From assembly GCF_004795105.1 (NCBI RefSeq), contig NZ_SSBL01000001.1, forward strand, positions 780,597-844,596: a stretch of DNA of 64,000 bases, written 5' to 3'. Below, piece after piece: positions 1-8,776 of the stretch. Origin of the DNA: Streptomyces sp. A0642. Lineage in GTDB: Bacteria; Actinomycetota; Actinomycetes; Streptomycetales; Streptomycetaceae. A model generated the notes under the pieces. The model was not told the origin of the DNA. It did no database searches and was given only the letters and a program-made list of their open reading frames with translations. The translations under genes were made by a program, and so were the position numbers. Numbering within the stretch: the first letter of the stretch is position 1; each line of letters opens with the position of its first letter.

Positions 1-364
1 AGGAGCAGGTGAGGTGAGTGACAGGGGCAGACATAAGGAATCTCCCGGTTGCGAGGAAGGACAGGGGCAACGGGGCGAGACACCGGTCACTGGCTTTCCA
101 CGGAAGTTTCCCGGGGGTGGGGACCTGCCGGAAAGGAAGAGGGAAGCCCTGGTCGCGGAGGACGGCTCGAAGAGCTGAGGTCACACTCGGGCACGCGGAC
201 ATGTGCGGACATGGCACGGCGCGCGACACGGTGTCTCAAGACCTCAGACGAGCAACGTCCTACTCCTATCGGCGACGACAAGGACGAGTTCGAAGGTACG
301 GCGGCCCGGCGGGACGGGCAAGCGGATTAAAAGGTCCTGTCCCGCGCGAAGGCCCCGGGCGTCG
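1..364. other. Intergenic, no supported gene
   Basis: I see no convincing gene here. Short open frames exist on both strands (for example plus strand 49-330, ending in an acidic tail), but they have no recognisable domain and no clear ribosome binding site. The stretch is less GC-biased than the coding DNA around it and lies downstream of the minus-strand SsgA-like gene. Confidence 0.4.
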
Positions 365-781
365 TCAGCAGGGACCACCGAGCAGATGCGTCAGGCTCCG
401 GTCCAGATCCAGGAAGCGGTGCTCGTCCCCCGAGGGGACCAGCTCCTGCGCGCGCCGCAGGAACCGGCGCAGCTCCGCCGTGTGCACGTGCACCATGGCG
501 ATGCCCTCGGCGGCGTGGAACTCCAGCACCGTGCGGTCGTATCCGAAGGGCCTGACGCGGACGTCCCCGACCCCGGCCGGCCCGTCCACCCCCGCCGCCA
601 GCAGCTCCCGGGAGAACTCCCAGGACACCTCGGCCCCTTGCAGCGTCGCCGGCGCGGGGAACGCCATGCGCACGGCGAAGGGATCCGTGCGGTTGTAACT
701 CAGCACCGCGGGCAGTGTTTCCATCTGCGGTGCTGATGCGACCATGCGGGCCTGCACGGACTGTTCGATTTCGGTGGACAC
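365..781 (-). CDS. SsgA-like sporulation/cell-division regulator (SALP)
   Basis: SsgA-like proteins are actinomycete-specific factors that help position FtsZ and peptidoglycan remodelling during sporulation septation. The product is 138 aa, the usual SALP length. It shows the family pattern Y-N-R-T-D-P-F-A-V near residues 29-36, W-E-F-S-R-E-L-L near 54-61, a GDVRV strand near 72-76, and the C-terminal DLDRSLTHLL helix. I chose the GTG at 781 because a purine-rich GGAG lies just upstream and the frame before it has no family similarity. It is divergent from the BNR protein gene. Which SALP subgroup it belongs to cannot be decided here; an SsgD-like position is possible from remembered gene order only. 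Confidence 0.85.
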   Translation of the reverse strand: MSTEIEQSVQARMVASAPQMETLPAVLSYNRTDPFAVRMAFPAPATLQGAEVSWEFSRELLAAGVDGPAGVGDVRVRPFGYDRTVLEFHAAEGIAMVHVHTAELRRFLRRAQELVPSGDEHRFLDLDRSLTHLLGGPC

Positions 782-996
782 GACCTGCTCCCTCTCGCGA
801 CCGGTGGAACGGTTTCCGGCACGTGCGGCGTCCGGCGCTCTTGTACAGACGACGGAACCCGCCGATCCGTGCACCGGAGCACGGCGTGAGCTGCGTCACC
901 GCGTGCCGCTGCCTGCACGGGTGCCCACTTCCCGGCGGCCCACCCGGATCCATGCACCCTGGACGTCACGTGACCCGTGGGTTAGCTTCCAGCGCC

Positions 997-2088
997 ATGA
1001 ACGTCATGGGGAAGACGAGACGACTGATGTCACTGGGACTGTGCGGGGCGGCGCTGGCCGCCGCGCTGGCCGCGCCCGCGGCCCACGCCGCACCCGGCGA
1101 ACGGCACGGGCCGGCCTGGACGCCCACCGACACGGGCGCCGACGCGCGTTTCCGCGGTCTCGCGGCCGTCAGCAGCCGTACGGCCTGGCTCGCGGGCTCG
1201 AAGGGCACCGTGCTGCGCACCACCGACGGCGGCCGGCACTGGCGCGACGTCTCGCCGCCGGGTGCGGCCGACGCGGGGCTGGAGTTCCGGGACATCGAGG
1301 CCTTCGACGCCCGGCGGGCCGTGGCCCTGGCGATCGGCGAGGGCGAGGCATCCCAGGTGTGGCGTACGGACGACGGCGGGGCCACCTGGACCGAGTCGTT
1401 CCGCAACACCGACGCCCGCGCGTTCTACGACTGCCTCACGTTCTTCGACAGCCGCCACGGCCTCGCCATGAGCGACCCCGTCGACGGACGGTTCCGCATC
1501 CTTTCCACCGCCGACGGGGGCCGCAGCTGGGACGTGCTGCCCAGCGCCGGCATGCCCGAGGCGCAGTCCGGCGAGGCCGGGTTCGCGGCCAGTGGCCAGT
1601 GCCTGGTCAGTTCCGGTCCGAAGGACGTCTGGCTGGCGACCGGCGGGGCGGCTGTCGCCCGGGTCCTGCACTCGCGCGACCGCGGACTGACGTGGACCGC
1701 GACCCCCTCGCCGATCCCGGCCGGCGACCCGGCACGGGGTGTCTTCGGCCTCGCCTTCAGGGACCGCGGTCACGGCATCGCGGTGGGCGGCGACTACCGC
1801 ACCGACCAGCCCTCGCCCCGCGCCTCCGCCGTCACCTCCGACGGGGGCCGCGGCTGGCAGCCGTCCCGGACGCCGCCCGCCGCCTACCGCTCCGGCGTCG
1901 CCTGGCTGCCGCACAGCCGGTCGGCGGCCCTGGCGGTCGGCCCGACCGGCACGGACCTCACCACGGACGGCGGCCGTACCTGGCGCACGGTCGACACCGG
2001 CTCCTACGACACGGTCGACTGCACGGCGGACGGGAGTTGCTGGGCAGCCGGCGAGAAGGGGCGGGCCGCACGCGCGGTCATCCGCTGA
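997..2088 (+). CDS. Secreted BNR/Asp-box repeat beta-propeller protein
   Basis: Predicted 363-aa exported protein. The N-terminus has a basic stretch (KTRR) followed by a long Ala/Leu core ending AHA-A, a typical Sec signal peptide. The mature part carries at least five S/T-x-D-G-G-x-x-W boxes (TTDGGRHW, TDDGGATW, TADGGRSW, TSDGGRGW, TTDGGRTW), the hallmark of BNR or Ycf48/HCF136-like propellers. RefSeq often names such proteins oxidoreductase, but no catalytic or cofactor motif is visible, so the role is unknown. The start is uncertain: ATG at 997, 1006 and 1027 are in frame and none has a strong Shine-Dalgarno site. It converges on the YciI gene with a hairpin between. Confidence 0.8.
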   Translation: MNVMGKTRRLMSLGLCGAALAAALAAPAAHAAPGERHGPAWTPTDTGADARFRGLAAVSSRTAWLAGSKGTVLRTTDGGRHWRDVSPPGAADAGLEFRDIEAFDARRAVALAIGEGEASQVWRTDDGGATWTESFRNTDARAFYDCLTFFDSRHGLAMSDPVDGRFRILSTADGGRSWDVLPSAGMPEAQSGEAGFAASGQCLVSSGPKDVWLATGGAAVARVLHSRDRGLTWTATPSPIPAGDPARGVFGLAFRDRGHGIAVGGDYRTDQPSPRASAVTSDGGRGWQPSRTPPAAYRSGVAWLPHSRSAALAVGPTGTDLTTDGGRTWRTVDTGSYDTVDCTADGSCWAAGEKGRAARAVIR

Positions 2089-2097
2089 GAACGGACG

Positions 2098-2125
2098 GCC
2101 GGACAGGCGTCGGTGCCTGTCCGGC
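2098..2125. terminator. Bidirectional hairpin terminator
   Basis: An 11-bp perfect inverted repeat (GCCGGACAGGC and its complement) with a 6-nt loop fills most of the 40-bp gap between two convergent stop codons. No U-tract follows, as is usual in Streptomyces. Confidence 0.7.
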
Positions 2126-2128
2126 GGT

Positions 2129-2437
2129 TCACAGCCGGTCGGTCCGAACCTGCTGACGGTACGGAGCGAGCGCGTCTGCCGTCTTCGTCGCGATGAACTC
2201 CGTGATCCGGTAGGCGCAGACGCCGTGGACGACGAACGGGTCGGACGCGGTGAGCCGTGTGATCGCGTCCCGGTCGTCGCCGACCGCGAGAATCACCCCG
2301 CCCTCGCGCGGGTTCTTGCGGCCGGAGGCGATGAACACCCCGGCCGCGTACTGGACGTCGAGCCAGGCGACGTGCTCCTCCAGCAGCGCGTCGACGCGGT
2401 CCAGCGGGGCGGTGTAGGCCAGCTCAAGTACGAACAT
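2129..2437 (-). CDS. YciI family protein
   Basis: Small 102-aa cytoplasmic protein of the YciI/YCII ferredoxin-like family. It begins MFVLELAYTAPLD and carries the family's EEHVAWLD helix with the conserved His, an ASGRKNPREGG segment, and a C-terminal DPF...G motif. Members are linked to degradative enzymes or regulation, but biochemical roles are mostly unassigned. ATG at 2437 is the only sensible start; the longer open frame upstream is antisense to endonuclease V. It is divergent from the endonuclease V gene with a 90-bp shared promoter gap. Confidence 0.85.
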   Translation of the reverse strand: MFVLELAYTAPLDRVDALLEEHVAWLDVQYAAGVFIASGRKNPREGGVILAVGDDRDAITRLTASDPFVVHGVCAYRITEFIATKTADALAPYRQQVRTDRL

Positions 2438-2527
2438 GACCAGCAGGTTACGGGAGCGCCACCTGCGGCCCTGCGTTCGATTCGCCGCCCGGCCGCCCGT
2501 GCCGGCCGGTCTAAGCTGGCCTGCACC

Positions 2528-3205
2528 ATGACGACACTCCGGATGCCCGCAGACGAGGCCGAGGCACGTGCCCTCCAGGACACCCTGCGCACCCGGGTGG
2601 TACTCGACGAGACGGGGCCGCCACCGGGCACCGGACGGGTGACGGGCGTCGACGTGGCCTACGACGACGAACGAGACGTCGTGGTGGCGGCGGCCGTCGT
2701 GCTGGACGCGGCCACCCTGGAGGTGGTGGCCGAGTCCACCGCCGTCGGGCAGGTCACCTTCCCGTACGTGCCGGGACTCCTCGCCTTCCGTGAGATCCCC
2801 ACCGTGCTGGCCGCCCTGGAGTCCCTGCCCGTCGACCCGGGTCTCGTCGTCTGCGACGGCTACGGGCGGGCACACCCGCGCCGCTTCGGCCTCGCGAGCC
2901 ACCTGGGCGTGCTCACCGGGCTCCCCGTCATCGGCGTCGCGAAGAATCCGTTCACCTTCTCCTACGAACAGCCGGGCCCCCACCGCGGCGACCGGTCCCC
3001 GCTGCTGGACGGGGACGAGGTCGTGGGGCAGGCGTTGCGCACCCAGGACGGGACCAAACCGGTGTACGTCTCCGTCGGACACCGCACGGGCCTGGACAAC
3101 GCCTGCGCGCACACGCTGGTGCTGGCCCGCGACTTCCGTCAGCCGGAGACCACCCGCAGGGCCGACGCGTTGTGCAGGCGGGCGCTCCGTGAGGCGACCG
3201 CCTGA
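2528..3205 (+). CDS. nfi: Endonuclease V (deoxyinosine endonuclease)
   Basis: Endonuclease V nicks DNA, and in some lineages RNA, at the second phosphodiester 3' of inosine, acting in repair of deaminated adenine. The 225-aa product has the normal length. Visible family motifs are GVDVAYDDE with the metal-binding Asp, the YVPGLLAFRE wedge segment, V-C-D-G-Y-G-R-A-H-P-R-R-F-G-L-A-S-H-L-G with the second catalytic Asp, and GVAKNPF. ATG at 2528 fits the conserved N-terminus. It converges on the ROK gene, 54 bp between stops. No sign of damage. Confidence 0.95.
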   Translation: MTTLRMPADEAEARALQDTLRTRVVLDETGPPPGTGRVTGVDVAYDDERDVVVAAAVVLDAATLEVVAESTAVGQVTFPYVPGLLAFREIPTVLAALESLPVDPGLVVCDGYGRAHPRRFGLASHLGVLTGLPVIGVAKNPFTFSYEQPGPHRGDRSPLLDGDEVVGQALRTQDGTKPVYVSVGHRTGLDNACAHTLVLARDFRQPETTRRADALCRRALREATA

Positions 3206-3259
3206 ACGGCTTCCGGCGCCACCGGAGAGGACGGCGGACCGCTGTCGCGAGGTGGAGCG

Positions 3260-4450
3260 TCAGGCGGGCGAGAAGACGTGGTCGCTGATCAGCCGGGTGG
3301 CGCCGACGACCCCGGCGACCGGCCCGAGTTCGCCCGGCACGATCGGCAGATTGCCGGTCGCCAACGGCAGCGACTGGTGATAGATCTGGGTGCGGATGCT
3401 CGCCAGGAGGCGGTGGCCGAGCCCCGTGAGCCCGCCGCCGATGACGACCAGGCCGGGGTTGAAGAAGCTGACGAGGCCGGCGATGACGTGGCCGGTGCGC
3501 GTTCCGCCCTCGCGGATCAGGTCCTGGGCAGCGGTGTCCCCGGCGCCCGCGGCGGCCGACACGTCCGCCGCCGTCAGCCGCCCGGCCGACGCGAGCCGCT
3601 CGGCCAGTGCGGCCGAGCCGCCGGACCGGGCGAGTGCCGTCGCGTCGCGGGCCAGCGCGTTCCCGCTGAAGCAGGCTTCCAGACAGCCGGTGTTGCCGCA
3701 GGGGCACCGGGGCCCGTCCGGTTCCACCCGGATATGACCGATGTCGCCCGCGCTTCCGGTCACACCCCGGCGTACCTCGCCGTCGACGACGATGCCACAG
3801 CCGATCCCCGTCCCCAGTTTCACGCACAGGAAGTCGCGCACGGACCGGGCGGCGCCGGCCTGTTGCTCGCCCAGCGTCATCAGGTTCACGTCGTTGTCGA
3901 CGAGGACCGGACAGCCGAGCTCGCGGCTCATCGCCTCGCGGACCGGGAAACCGTTCCACCCGGGCATGATCGGAGGTGCCACGGGGACACCCTCCGGGAA
4001 CCGGACGGGTCCCGGCACACCGATCCCGGCACCGTCGAAGTGCTCCACCGACGTCGTCCGGCGCAGCCGGTCGACCAGCGCCAGCACCTGCTCGAGGACC
4101 GCGACCGGGCCGTCCCGCACATGCAGCGGTGCGGCCAGATGGCCGATGATCTCCAACTCCGCGTTGCTGACCGCGACATCCACGGAGGTGGCGCCGATGT
4201 CCACACCGAGGAAACGGAACGACGGGGCGACCCGGACGTTGTACGAGCGGCGGCCGCCGCGGGAGGCGGCGAGGCCGTCGGGGACGATCAGCCCGGACTC
4301 CGTCAGCCGCTCGATCTCGAACGCGAGCTTGGAACGCGAGAGTTCCACCAGACCGCCCAGAGCGACCCGGGACTGCGGCCCGAGGTCGCGCAGCAGGCGG
4401 AGCAGACGGGCCTGATGCAGATTGGCCGGTCGGACCGTCGAGCTCCTCAC
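3260..4450 (-). CDS. ROK family transcriptional regulator
   Basis: The 396-aa product has an N-terminal winged HTH (about residues 8-60, MarR-like, with a LSRSKLAFEIERLTESGL helix pair) joined to a ROK sugar-kinase-like domain. The ROK half shows the phosphate-binding LGVDIGATSVDVAV, the DNDVN active-site region, and the zinc motif GHI plus C-P-C-G-N-T-G-C-L-E around residues 238-256. Such proteins (NagC/XylR/Mlc type) repress sugar-uptake or catabolic genes and respond to sugar phosphates. The GTG at 4450 has a GGGGGCGGC site just upstream and starts right before the HTH. No sugar operon adjoins it, so the target is unclear; the neighbouring cupredoxin gene on the same strand is one option. 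Confidence 0.9.
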   Translation of the reverse strand: MRSSTVRPANLHQARLLRLLRDLGPQSRVALGGLVELSRSKLAFEIERLTESGLIVPDGLAASRGGRRSYNVRVAPSFRFLGVDIGATSVDVAVSNAELEIIGHLAAPLHVRDGPVAVLEQVLALVDRLRRTTSVEHFDGAGIGVPGPVRFPEGVPVAPPIMPGWNGFPVREAMSRELGCPVLVDNDVNLMTLGEQQAGAARSVRDFLCVKLGTGIGCGIVVDGEVRRGVTGSAGDIGHIRVEPDGPRCPCGNTGCLEACFSGNALARDATALARSGGSAALAERLASAGRLTAADVSAAAGAGDTAAQDLIREGGTRTGHVIAGLVSFFNPGLVVIGGGLTGLGHRLLASIRTQIYHQSLPLATGNLPIVPGELGPVAGVVGATRLISDHVFSPA

Positions 4451-4651
4451 GCCGCCCCCGTGGTGGTAAGTGTCTCGGCCCTGACCGATGTTCGGGCTCG
4501 GGTCGCGTCGGACGGTAGCACCGTGCCGACCGTGGGAAAAGATACTTATGCGCCGACTCGCAGGACTTTCCATCGGTCAGGGACAAAGCCGGTGTGCCGA
4601 AGCGGTGTGCGGCAGGCCGGTTCGGCGCCGCCCGTCCGTGCGCAGACGGCA

Positions 4652-4694
4652 GGGCCCGGTGGGGGGAGTGGTCGGACTCCGCCCCACCGGGCCC
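4652..4694. terminator. Hairpin terminator downstream of cupredoxin gene
   Basis: GGGCCCGGTGGGG pairs with CCCCACCGGGCCC (13 bp), and an inner GGAGT/ACTCC stem extends it to about 18 bp with one bulged G and a 6-nt loop. It lies about 36 bp past the stop codon of the minus-strand cupredoxin gene and is a strong candidate for its transcription end. Confidence 0.75.
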
Positions 4695-4729
4695 GGTGCG
4701 CTGCTCGCGTGGTCCTTGCGGATCACGGC

Positions 4730-6937
4730 TCAGCGGCCGTCAGGACCCCTGTCCCGCATCCCGACGTCGGACTGCGCGGCGGCCTTCTTGATCGCTGCGG
4801 CCTCGCGCTGGTCGAGGACTCCTTCCTTCCGCAGCACGGTGACGAGGTCCCCGACGTGGGAGACGAACGCGCCGTGGTTCTTCCAGGCCCGGTGGTCCTC
4901 GATCAGCTCGTTGATCGTGCAGCCGTTGGCCGTGACACGGTTCGGGACACCGGTGTTGACCAGACCGGTGAACACGGTGGACCGGTCGTCCGTCTCGGCG
5001 CAGTCGGCCGGCGGCTTGCCGTCGACGACCGTGAGGGACAGTGACTTCGGGGTGGACGTGTTACCGGCCTTGTCACTGGCCCGGTAGAGCAGGGTGTGGC
5101 TCCCGGACTTGGTGATCGCCACCGGGCCGGAGTACCCGAGGTAGGGCCCGCCGTCGAGCGAGTACTCGATGCCGGCCACACCCGACTCCGTGTCGGACGC
5201 GGTCACCGCCACCGTCGCGCTGCCCACGTACGCACCGGCGTCGTCCTTCGTCCCGGAAACGGACGCCGACACCTCCGGCGCGGTCCGGTCCTCGGGCGGA
5301 GCCGCCACGACGGTGAACTTCACCGACTGCACGGCGGAGGTGTTGCCCGCCCGGTCCGCGGCCCGGTAGGAGAGGGTGTGCTGGCCCGTGGTGCTGACGG
5401 CGACGGGGGCGGTGTAGGGCTTGTACGTGGTGTCGTCGAGGGCGTATTCGATGGTGCCGATGCCGGATTCGGTGTCGGAGGCGGTCACGGTCACGGTCGC
5501 GGTGGAGACGTACGCTCCGGCGCTGTTCTTGGTTCCGGTGACGGTGGCGGAGGTGTCGGGTGGGGTGGTGTCCTTCGGGGGTTGGGGTGCGGCGACGGTG
5601 AAGGTGACCGACTTGGCGGTGGAGGTGTTTCCGGCCTTGTCGGTGGCCCGGTAGGAGAGGGTGTGCTGGCCCGTGGTGTTCACGGCGACGGGGGCGGTGT
5701 AGGGCTTGTACGGGGTGCCGTCGAGGGCGTATTCGATGGTGGCGACGCCCGATTCGGTGTCCGTGGCGGTCACGGTGACCGTGGCGCTGTCGAGGTATTC
5801 GCCGGCGTCGTTCTTCGTTCCGGCGACGGAGGCCGAGACCGCGGGCGCCGTTTCGTCCTGGGGCGGGGCGGCTACGACGGTGAAGGTCACGGACTTCGGG
5901 GTGGAGGTGTTTCCGGCCTTGTCGGTGGCCCGGTAGGAGAGGGTGTGCTGCCCGGTGGTGTTCACGGCGACGGGACTGGTGTAGGGCTTGTACGGGGTGT
6001 CGTCGAGGGCGTATTCGATGGTGCTGACGCCGGATTCGGTGTCGGAGGCGGTCACGGTCACGGTCGCGGTGGAGACGTACGCTCCGGCGCTGTTCTTGGT
6101 TCCGGTGACGGTGGCGGAGGTGTCAGGTGGGGTGGTGTCCTTCGGGGGTTGGGATGCGGCGACGGTGAAGGTGACCGACTTGGCGGTGGAGGTGTTTCCG
6201 GCCTTGTCGGTGGCCCGGTAGGACAGGGTGTGCTGTCCAGCGGTGCTGACGGCGACGGGACTGGTGTAGGGCTTGTACGTGGTGCCGTCGAGGGCGTACT
6301 CGATGGTGGCGACGCCCGATTCGGTGTCCGTGGCGGACACGGTGACCGTCGCGGTGCCGACGTACTCCCCGGCGCTGTTCTTGGTCCCGGCGACGGACGC
6401 GGACGCCTCGGGGGCGGTGGCGTCCCCGCCGGGAGCGGCCGTGACGACCAGCTCGCCCACCATCATCTGGTGGCCCGGCATGGCGCAGAAGTACCGGTAG
6501 ACGCCGGGCGTGAGCGTGACCTCCGCCGAGTGCTTGCCGCCCTCCGCATCGAAGGGGCTCGCCAGGATGTTCAGGCTGACATCGTTGTTGTAGTCGCCGT
6601 TCGCCGAGTCGAACGTGAGCGTGTGCGTCAGCCCCGTCGTGTTGCCCGTCGCCGCGCTGCTCTCGAACACGATGGTCGTCCTGCCCGCCACCGCGGTGGC
6701 GGGAGCCGACGTGTACTCGGTGTAGTCGTCGCCGGCCGTCCAGGTGAGCACCTGGTTCGCCGCCGCCGGCTCCGCCGAGCGGTTCGCCGCGGCGTACGCG
6801 GCCGGAACGGCCAGGGCGAACGCGGTGAAGACCACCGCCATCAGCGCCATCAGCGCCGGATGCTCACCGAACCGGTCACGTAGCGCAGATCTTGAGGGGG
6901 GCGGATCCGTCTGGTCATGGAGCAGTCTTCTGGACAC
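4730..6937 (-). CDS. Secreted cupredoxin with five beta-sandwich (OmpL47-like) repeats
   Basis: The 735-aa product has a hydrophobic export segment (about residues 29-50, ending AYAA) and a plastocyanin-like domain at about 60-167. The type-1 copper ligands are plausible as H105, C151, H156 and M158/159 (C-A-M-P-G-H-Q-M-M). Five near-identical modules of about 95 aa follow (173-650), each with DTESGV.TIEYALD and GQHTLSYRATDKAGNTS. These match OmpL47/HYR-type extracellular beta domains. The C-terminal 80 aa with two Cys are shared with the 8777-12814 product. GTG 6937 was chosen for its GAAAGG site 7 nt upstream; an ATG at 7099 is less likely. It is divergent from the laccase gene. Role inferred: extracellular electron carrier or copper protein held at the cell surface. 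Confidence 0.85.
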   Translation of the reverse strand: MSRRLLHDQTDPPPSRSALRDRFGEHPALMALMAVVFTAFALAVPAAYAAANRSAEPAAANQVLTWTAGDDYTEYTSAPATAVAGRTTIVFESSAATGNTTGLTHTLTFDSANGDYNNDVSLNILASPFDAEGGKHSAEVTLTPGVYRYFCAMPGHQMMVGELVVTAAPGGDATAPEASASVAGTKNSAGEYVGTATVTVSATDTESGVATIEYALDGTTYKPYTSPVAVSTAGQHTLSYRATDKAGNTSTAKSVTFTVAASQPPKDTTPPDTSATVTGTKNSAGAYVSTATVTVTASDTESGVSTIEYALDDTPYKPYTSPVAVNTTGQHTLSYRATDKAGNTSTPKSVTFTVVAAPPQDETAPAVSASVAGTKNDAGEYLDSATVTVTATDTESGVATIEYALDGTPYKPYTAPVAVNTTGQHTLSYRATDKAGNTSTAKSVTFTVAAPQPPKDTTPPDTSATVTGTKNSAGAYVSTATVTVTASDTESGIGTIEYALDDTTYKPYTAPVAVSTTGQHTLSYRAADRAGNTSAVQSVKFTVVAAPPEDRTAPEVSASVSGTKDDAGAYVGSATVAVTASDTESGVAGIEYSLDGGPYLGYSGPVAITKSGSHTLLYRASDKAGNTSTPKSLSLTVVDGKPPADCAETDDRSTVFTGLVNTGVPNRVTANGCTINELIEDHRAWKNHGAFVSHVGDLVTVLRKEGVLDQREAAAIKKAAAQSDVGMRDRGPDGR
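5421..6500 (-). repeat. 285-bp tandem coding repeats in the cupredoxin gene
   Basis: The beta-sandwich modules recur with a period of 282-285 bp. The blocks beginning near 5460 and near 6030 (570 bp apart, two modules) are almost identical at DNA level over about 200 bp, differing at a few bases. This identity goes well beyond protein constraint and points to recent duplication or gene conversion. The block is also richer in G and T at third positions than neighbouring genes. Confidence 0.85.
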
Positions 6938-7484
6938 TGCTGCACCTTTCGGGAAATCGCTGGTGCGGCACCGCATAGGACTCACGGCCCCGCCTGCTGG
7001 ACGATCAGTCGCCGGGATGAGCGCGTTCCGAGGTACGAGTGGCTGCTCACGGGACCGGCAGCCCGGCCCGGGCGGGAGGGTGCGCGCAGCCTCCTCCAAC
7101 GTGGCAACGTCGGGAAGTTAGCGGTTCTTTTGACTATTCGCCAAGACCTATGACGAGAATCCAACGAACTTTGACCTGAGTCTGGAAAAACTGGATGCCC
7201 GGCCGCTACGGTGTCCAGCGTTCCGAGGTGAATCCCTCCACCCAGTCGGTCCGGTGCCGGCCGCAGCCGGCCCATCGAGCCGAGTCAGAGCTCACGTCAG
7301 GTCCTGGCCCCGTCCGACCGCCGCCACCCGAAGTCCGGTCCGGCGACCGTCCCGCCCCCGGCGGGAGCGCACGCCAGGCGCACCACGCGTACCGCCGTGA
7401 CACGGCAGCTGCCGTCGTCGGCGGCTCGGACCACGACCACGAGACGACCGCGTGCACCTTCGCGTTTCGAGGAATTGGAGAGCG
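6938..7484. promoter_or_regulatory. Divergent promoter region, cupredoxin / laccase
   Basis: A 547-bp gap between divergent starts. The part at about 7115-7200 is clearly more AT-rich than its surroundings and contains TTGAC-like elements (near 7132 and 7169), so it probably holds the promoters for both genes. I could not pair any -35 with a well-spaced -10. No gene is supported here; the long open frames are extensions of the cupredoxin frame. Confidence 0.4.
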
Positions 7485-8486
7485 ATGTTCGACTCAGACT
7501 CAGGTATGAGACGCCACTTCTCCCGGCGGGCGTTCGCCACCGGGGCGGCGGCCGCGGCGGTCGTGCCCACGGTGCTGGGCGCTACCGCGGCCGTATCGAA
7601 GGACAAGCCCGGCGAGGGCAACGGGCAGGGGAACAACAAGGGAACCGTCCGTCGGCTGACCCTGTACATGGAGAAGCTGCCGAACGGGGAGATGGGCTAC
7701 GGCCTCGAGCCCGGCAAGGCGTCCGTGCCCGGCCCGCTCATCGAGCTGACCGAGGGCGACACGATGAACATCGAGGTCGTCAACAACCTGGACGTCGCCG
7801 CGAGTCTGCATGTGCACGGCGTGGACTACGACGTGGCGAGCGACGGAACCAAGATGAATGACAGCGTTGTCGAACCCGGTGGCCGCCGGACGTACGTCTG
7901 GCGCACCCACGCGCCGGGGCCCAACCACGACGGCACGTGGGAGACGGGCAGCGCCGGCTACTGGCACTACCACGATCACCAGGTGGGCACCGAGCACGGC
8001 ACGGGAGGCCTCAAGAAGGGGCTGTACGGGCCGGTCGTCGTACGCAGGAAGGGCGACGTGCTGCCCGACAAGCAGTTCACCGTGGTGTTCAACGACATGA
8101 CGATCAACAACAGGGCCCACCACGACGTCCCGACGCTCAAGGCCGTCGTCGGCGAGCGGGTGGAGTTCATCGTCATCACGCACGGGGAGTTCTTCCACAC
8201 CTTCCACGTGCACGGACACCGCTGGGTCGACAACCGCACCGGCCTCATGCAGGGACCCAAGGACGAGACCCGCGTGATCGACACCAAGACCGTCGGCCCG
8301 GGGGACTCCTTCGGCTTCCAGGTGGTGGCGGGCGCCCGGGTCGGGGCGGGCAACTGGATGTACCACTGCCATGTCCAGAGCCACGCGGACATGGGCATGG
8401 TCGGGATCTTCCAGGTGGCCGACGCCGACGGCAACGTCCCCGGTGGCGGCGGGATGGAGGGGATGGAAGGGATGGCCCACCACTAG
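7485..8486 (+). CDS. Small two-domain laccase (SLAC type), Tat-exported
   Basis: Two-domain multicopper oxidase that oxidises phenolic substrates and reduces O2 to water as a homotrimer outside the cell. The 333-aa product starts with a twin-arginine signal (SRRAFATG then an Ala-rich core). All four copper motifs are present: H109-x-H111, H161-x-H163, H238-x-x-H241-x-H243, and H294-C295-H296 followed by H300 and a Met ligand region (ADMGM). The segment [20 protein letters not shown] closely resembles my memory of S. coelicolor SLAC (SCO6712) and S. griseus EpoA. ATG 7485 has GGAG four bases upstream. It is followed by a repeat array and the ThuA-type giant gene on the same strand. A Met/His-rich tail may bind copper. 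Confidence 0.95.
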   Translation: MFDSDSGMRRHFSRRAFATGAAAAAVVPTVLGATAAVSKDKPGEGNGQGNNKGTVRRLTLYMEKLPNGEMGYGLEPGKASVPGPLIELTEGDTMNIEVVNNLDVAASLHVHGVDYDVASDGTKMNDSVVEPGGRRTYVWRTHAPGPNHDGTWETGSAGYWHYHDHQVGTEHGTGGLKKGLYGPVVVRRKGDVLPDKQFTVVFNDMTINNRAHHDVPTLKAVVGERVEFIVITHGEFFHTFHVHGHRWVDNRTGLMQGPKDETRVIDTKTVGPGDSFGFQVVAGARVGAGNWMYHCHVQSHADMGMVGIFQVADADGNVPGGGGMEGMEGMAHH

Positions 8487-8593
8487 CGTCTCCCGCACGC
8501 TCCCCGCGCCTCCCCGGTACGGCGTGTCGCCGAGCGAGAGCGCGTCACAGCGGCGGGTCCCGTGACCGGGCGCACGGTCAACGCCTGCCCCCT

Positions 8594-8707
8594 GCCGTCC
8601 GGGCCGGTTCCTGCCGTCCGGGCCGGTTCCTGCCGTCCGGGCCGGTTCCCGCCGTCCGGGCCGGTTCCCGCCGTCCGGGCCGGCCCCCGCCGTCCGGGCC
8701 GGCGGCA
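8594..8707. repeat. Six tandem copies of a 19-bp GC-rich repeat
   Basis: Unit GCCGTCCGGGCCGGTTCCT starts at 8594, 8613, 8632, 8651, 8670 and 8689. Copies 3-4 end in CCC and the last two drift further. There are no spacers, so this is a minisatellite. It sits between the laccase stop and the next gene, and each unit contains a self-complementary CCGGGCCGG core that could fold. Confidence 0.95.
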
Positions 8708-8776
8708 GCCCGAGAACAGGACAAGGCCCCATCCCCTGATCGCTCTTCCGATTCCGGATCGAGTCAAGGAGTAAGC

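Noticed and set aside
49..330. 93-codon plus-strand frame at the window start
   Set aside because: Mixed codon use and no similarity; the acidic tail alone is not enough to call a gene.
5096..6883. Plus-strand Gly-rich repetitive frame of about 595 codons opposite the cupredoxin gene
   Set aside because: It mirrors the repeats of the minus-strand cupredoxin gene. The minus strand has the signal segment, copper ligands, recognised domains and a ribosome site.
8594..8707. Possible CRISPR array
   Set aside because: Repeats are 19 bp and directly abutting, with no spacers and no cas genes in the window.
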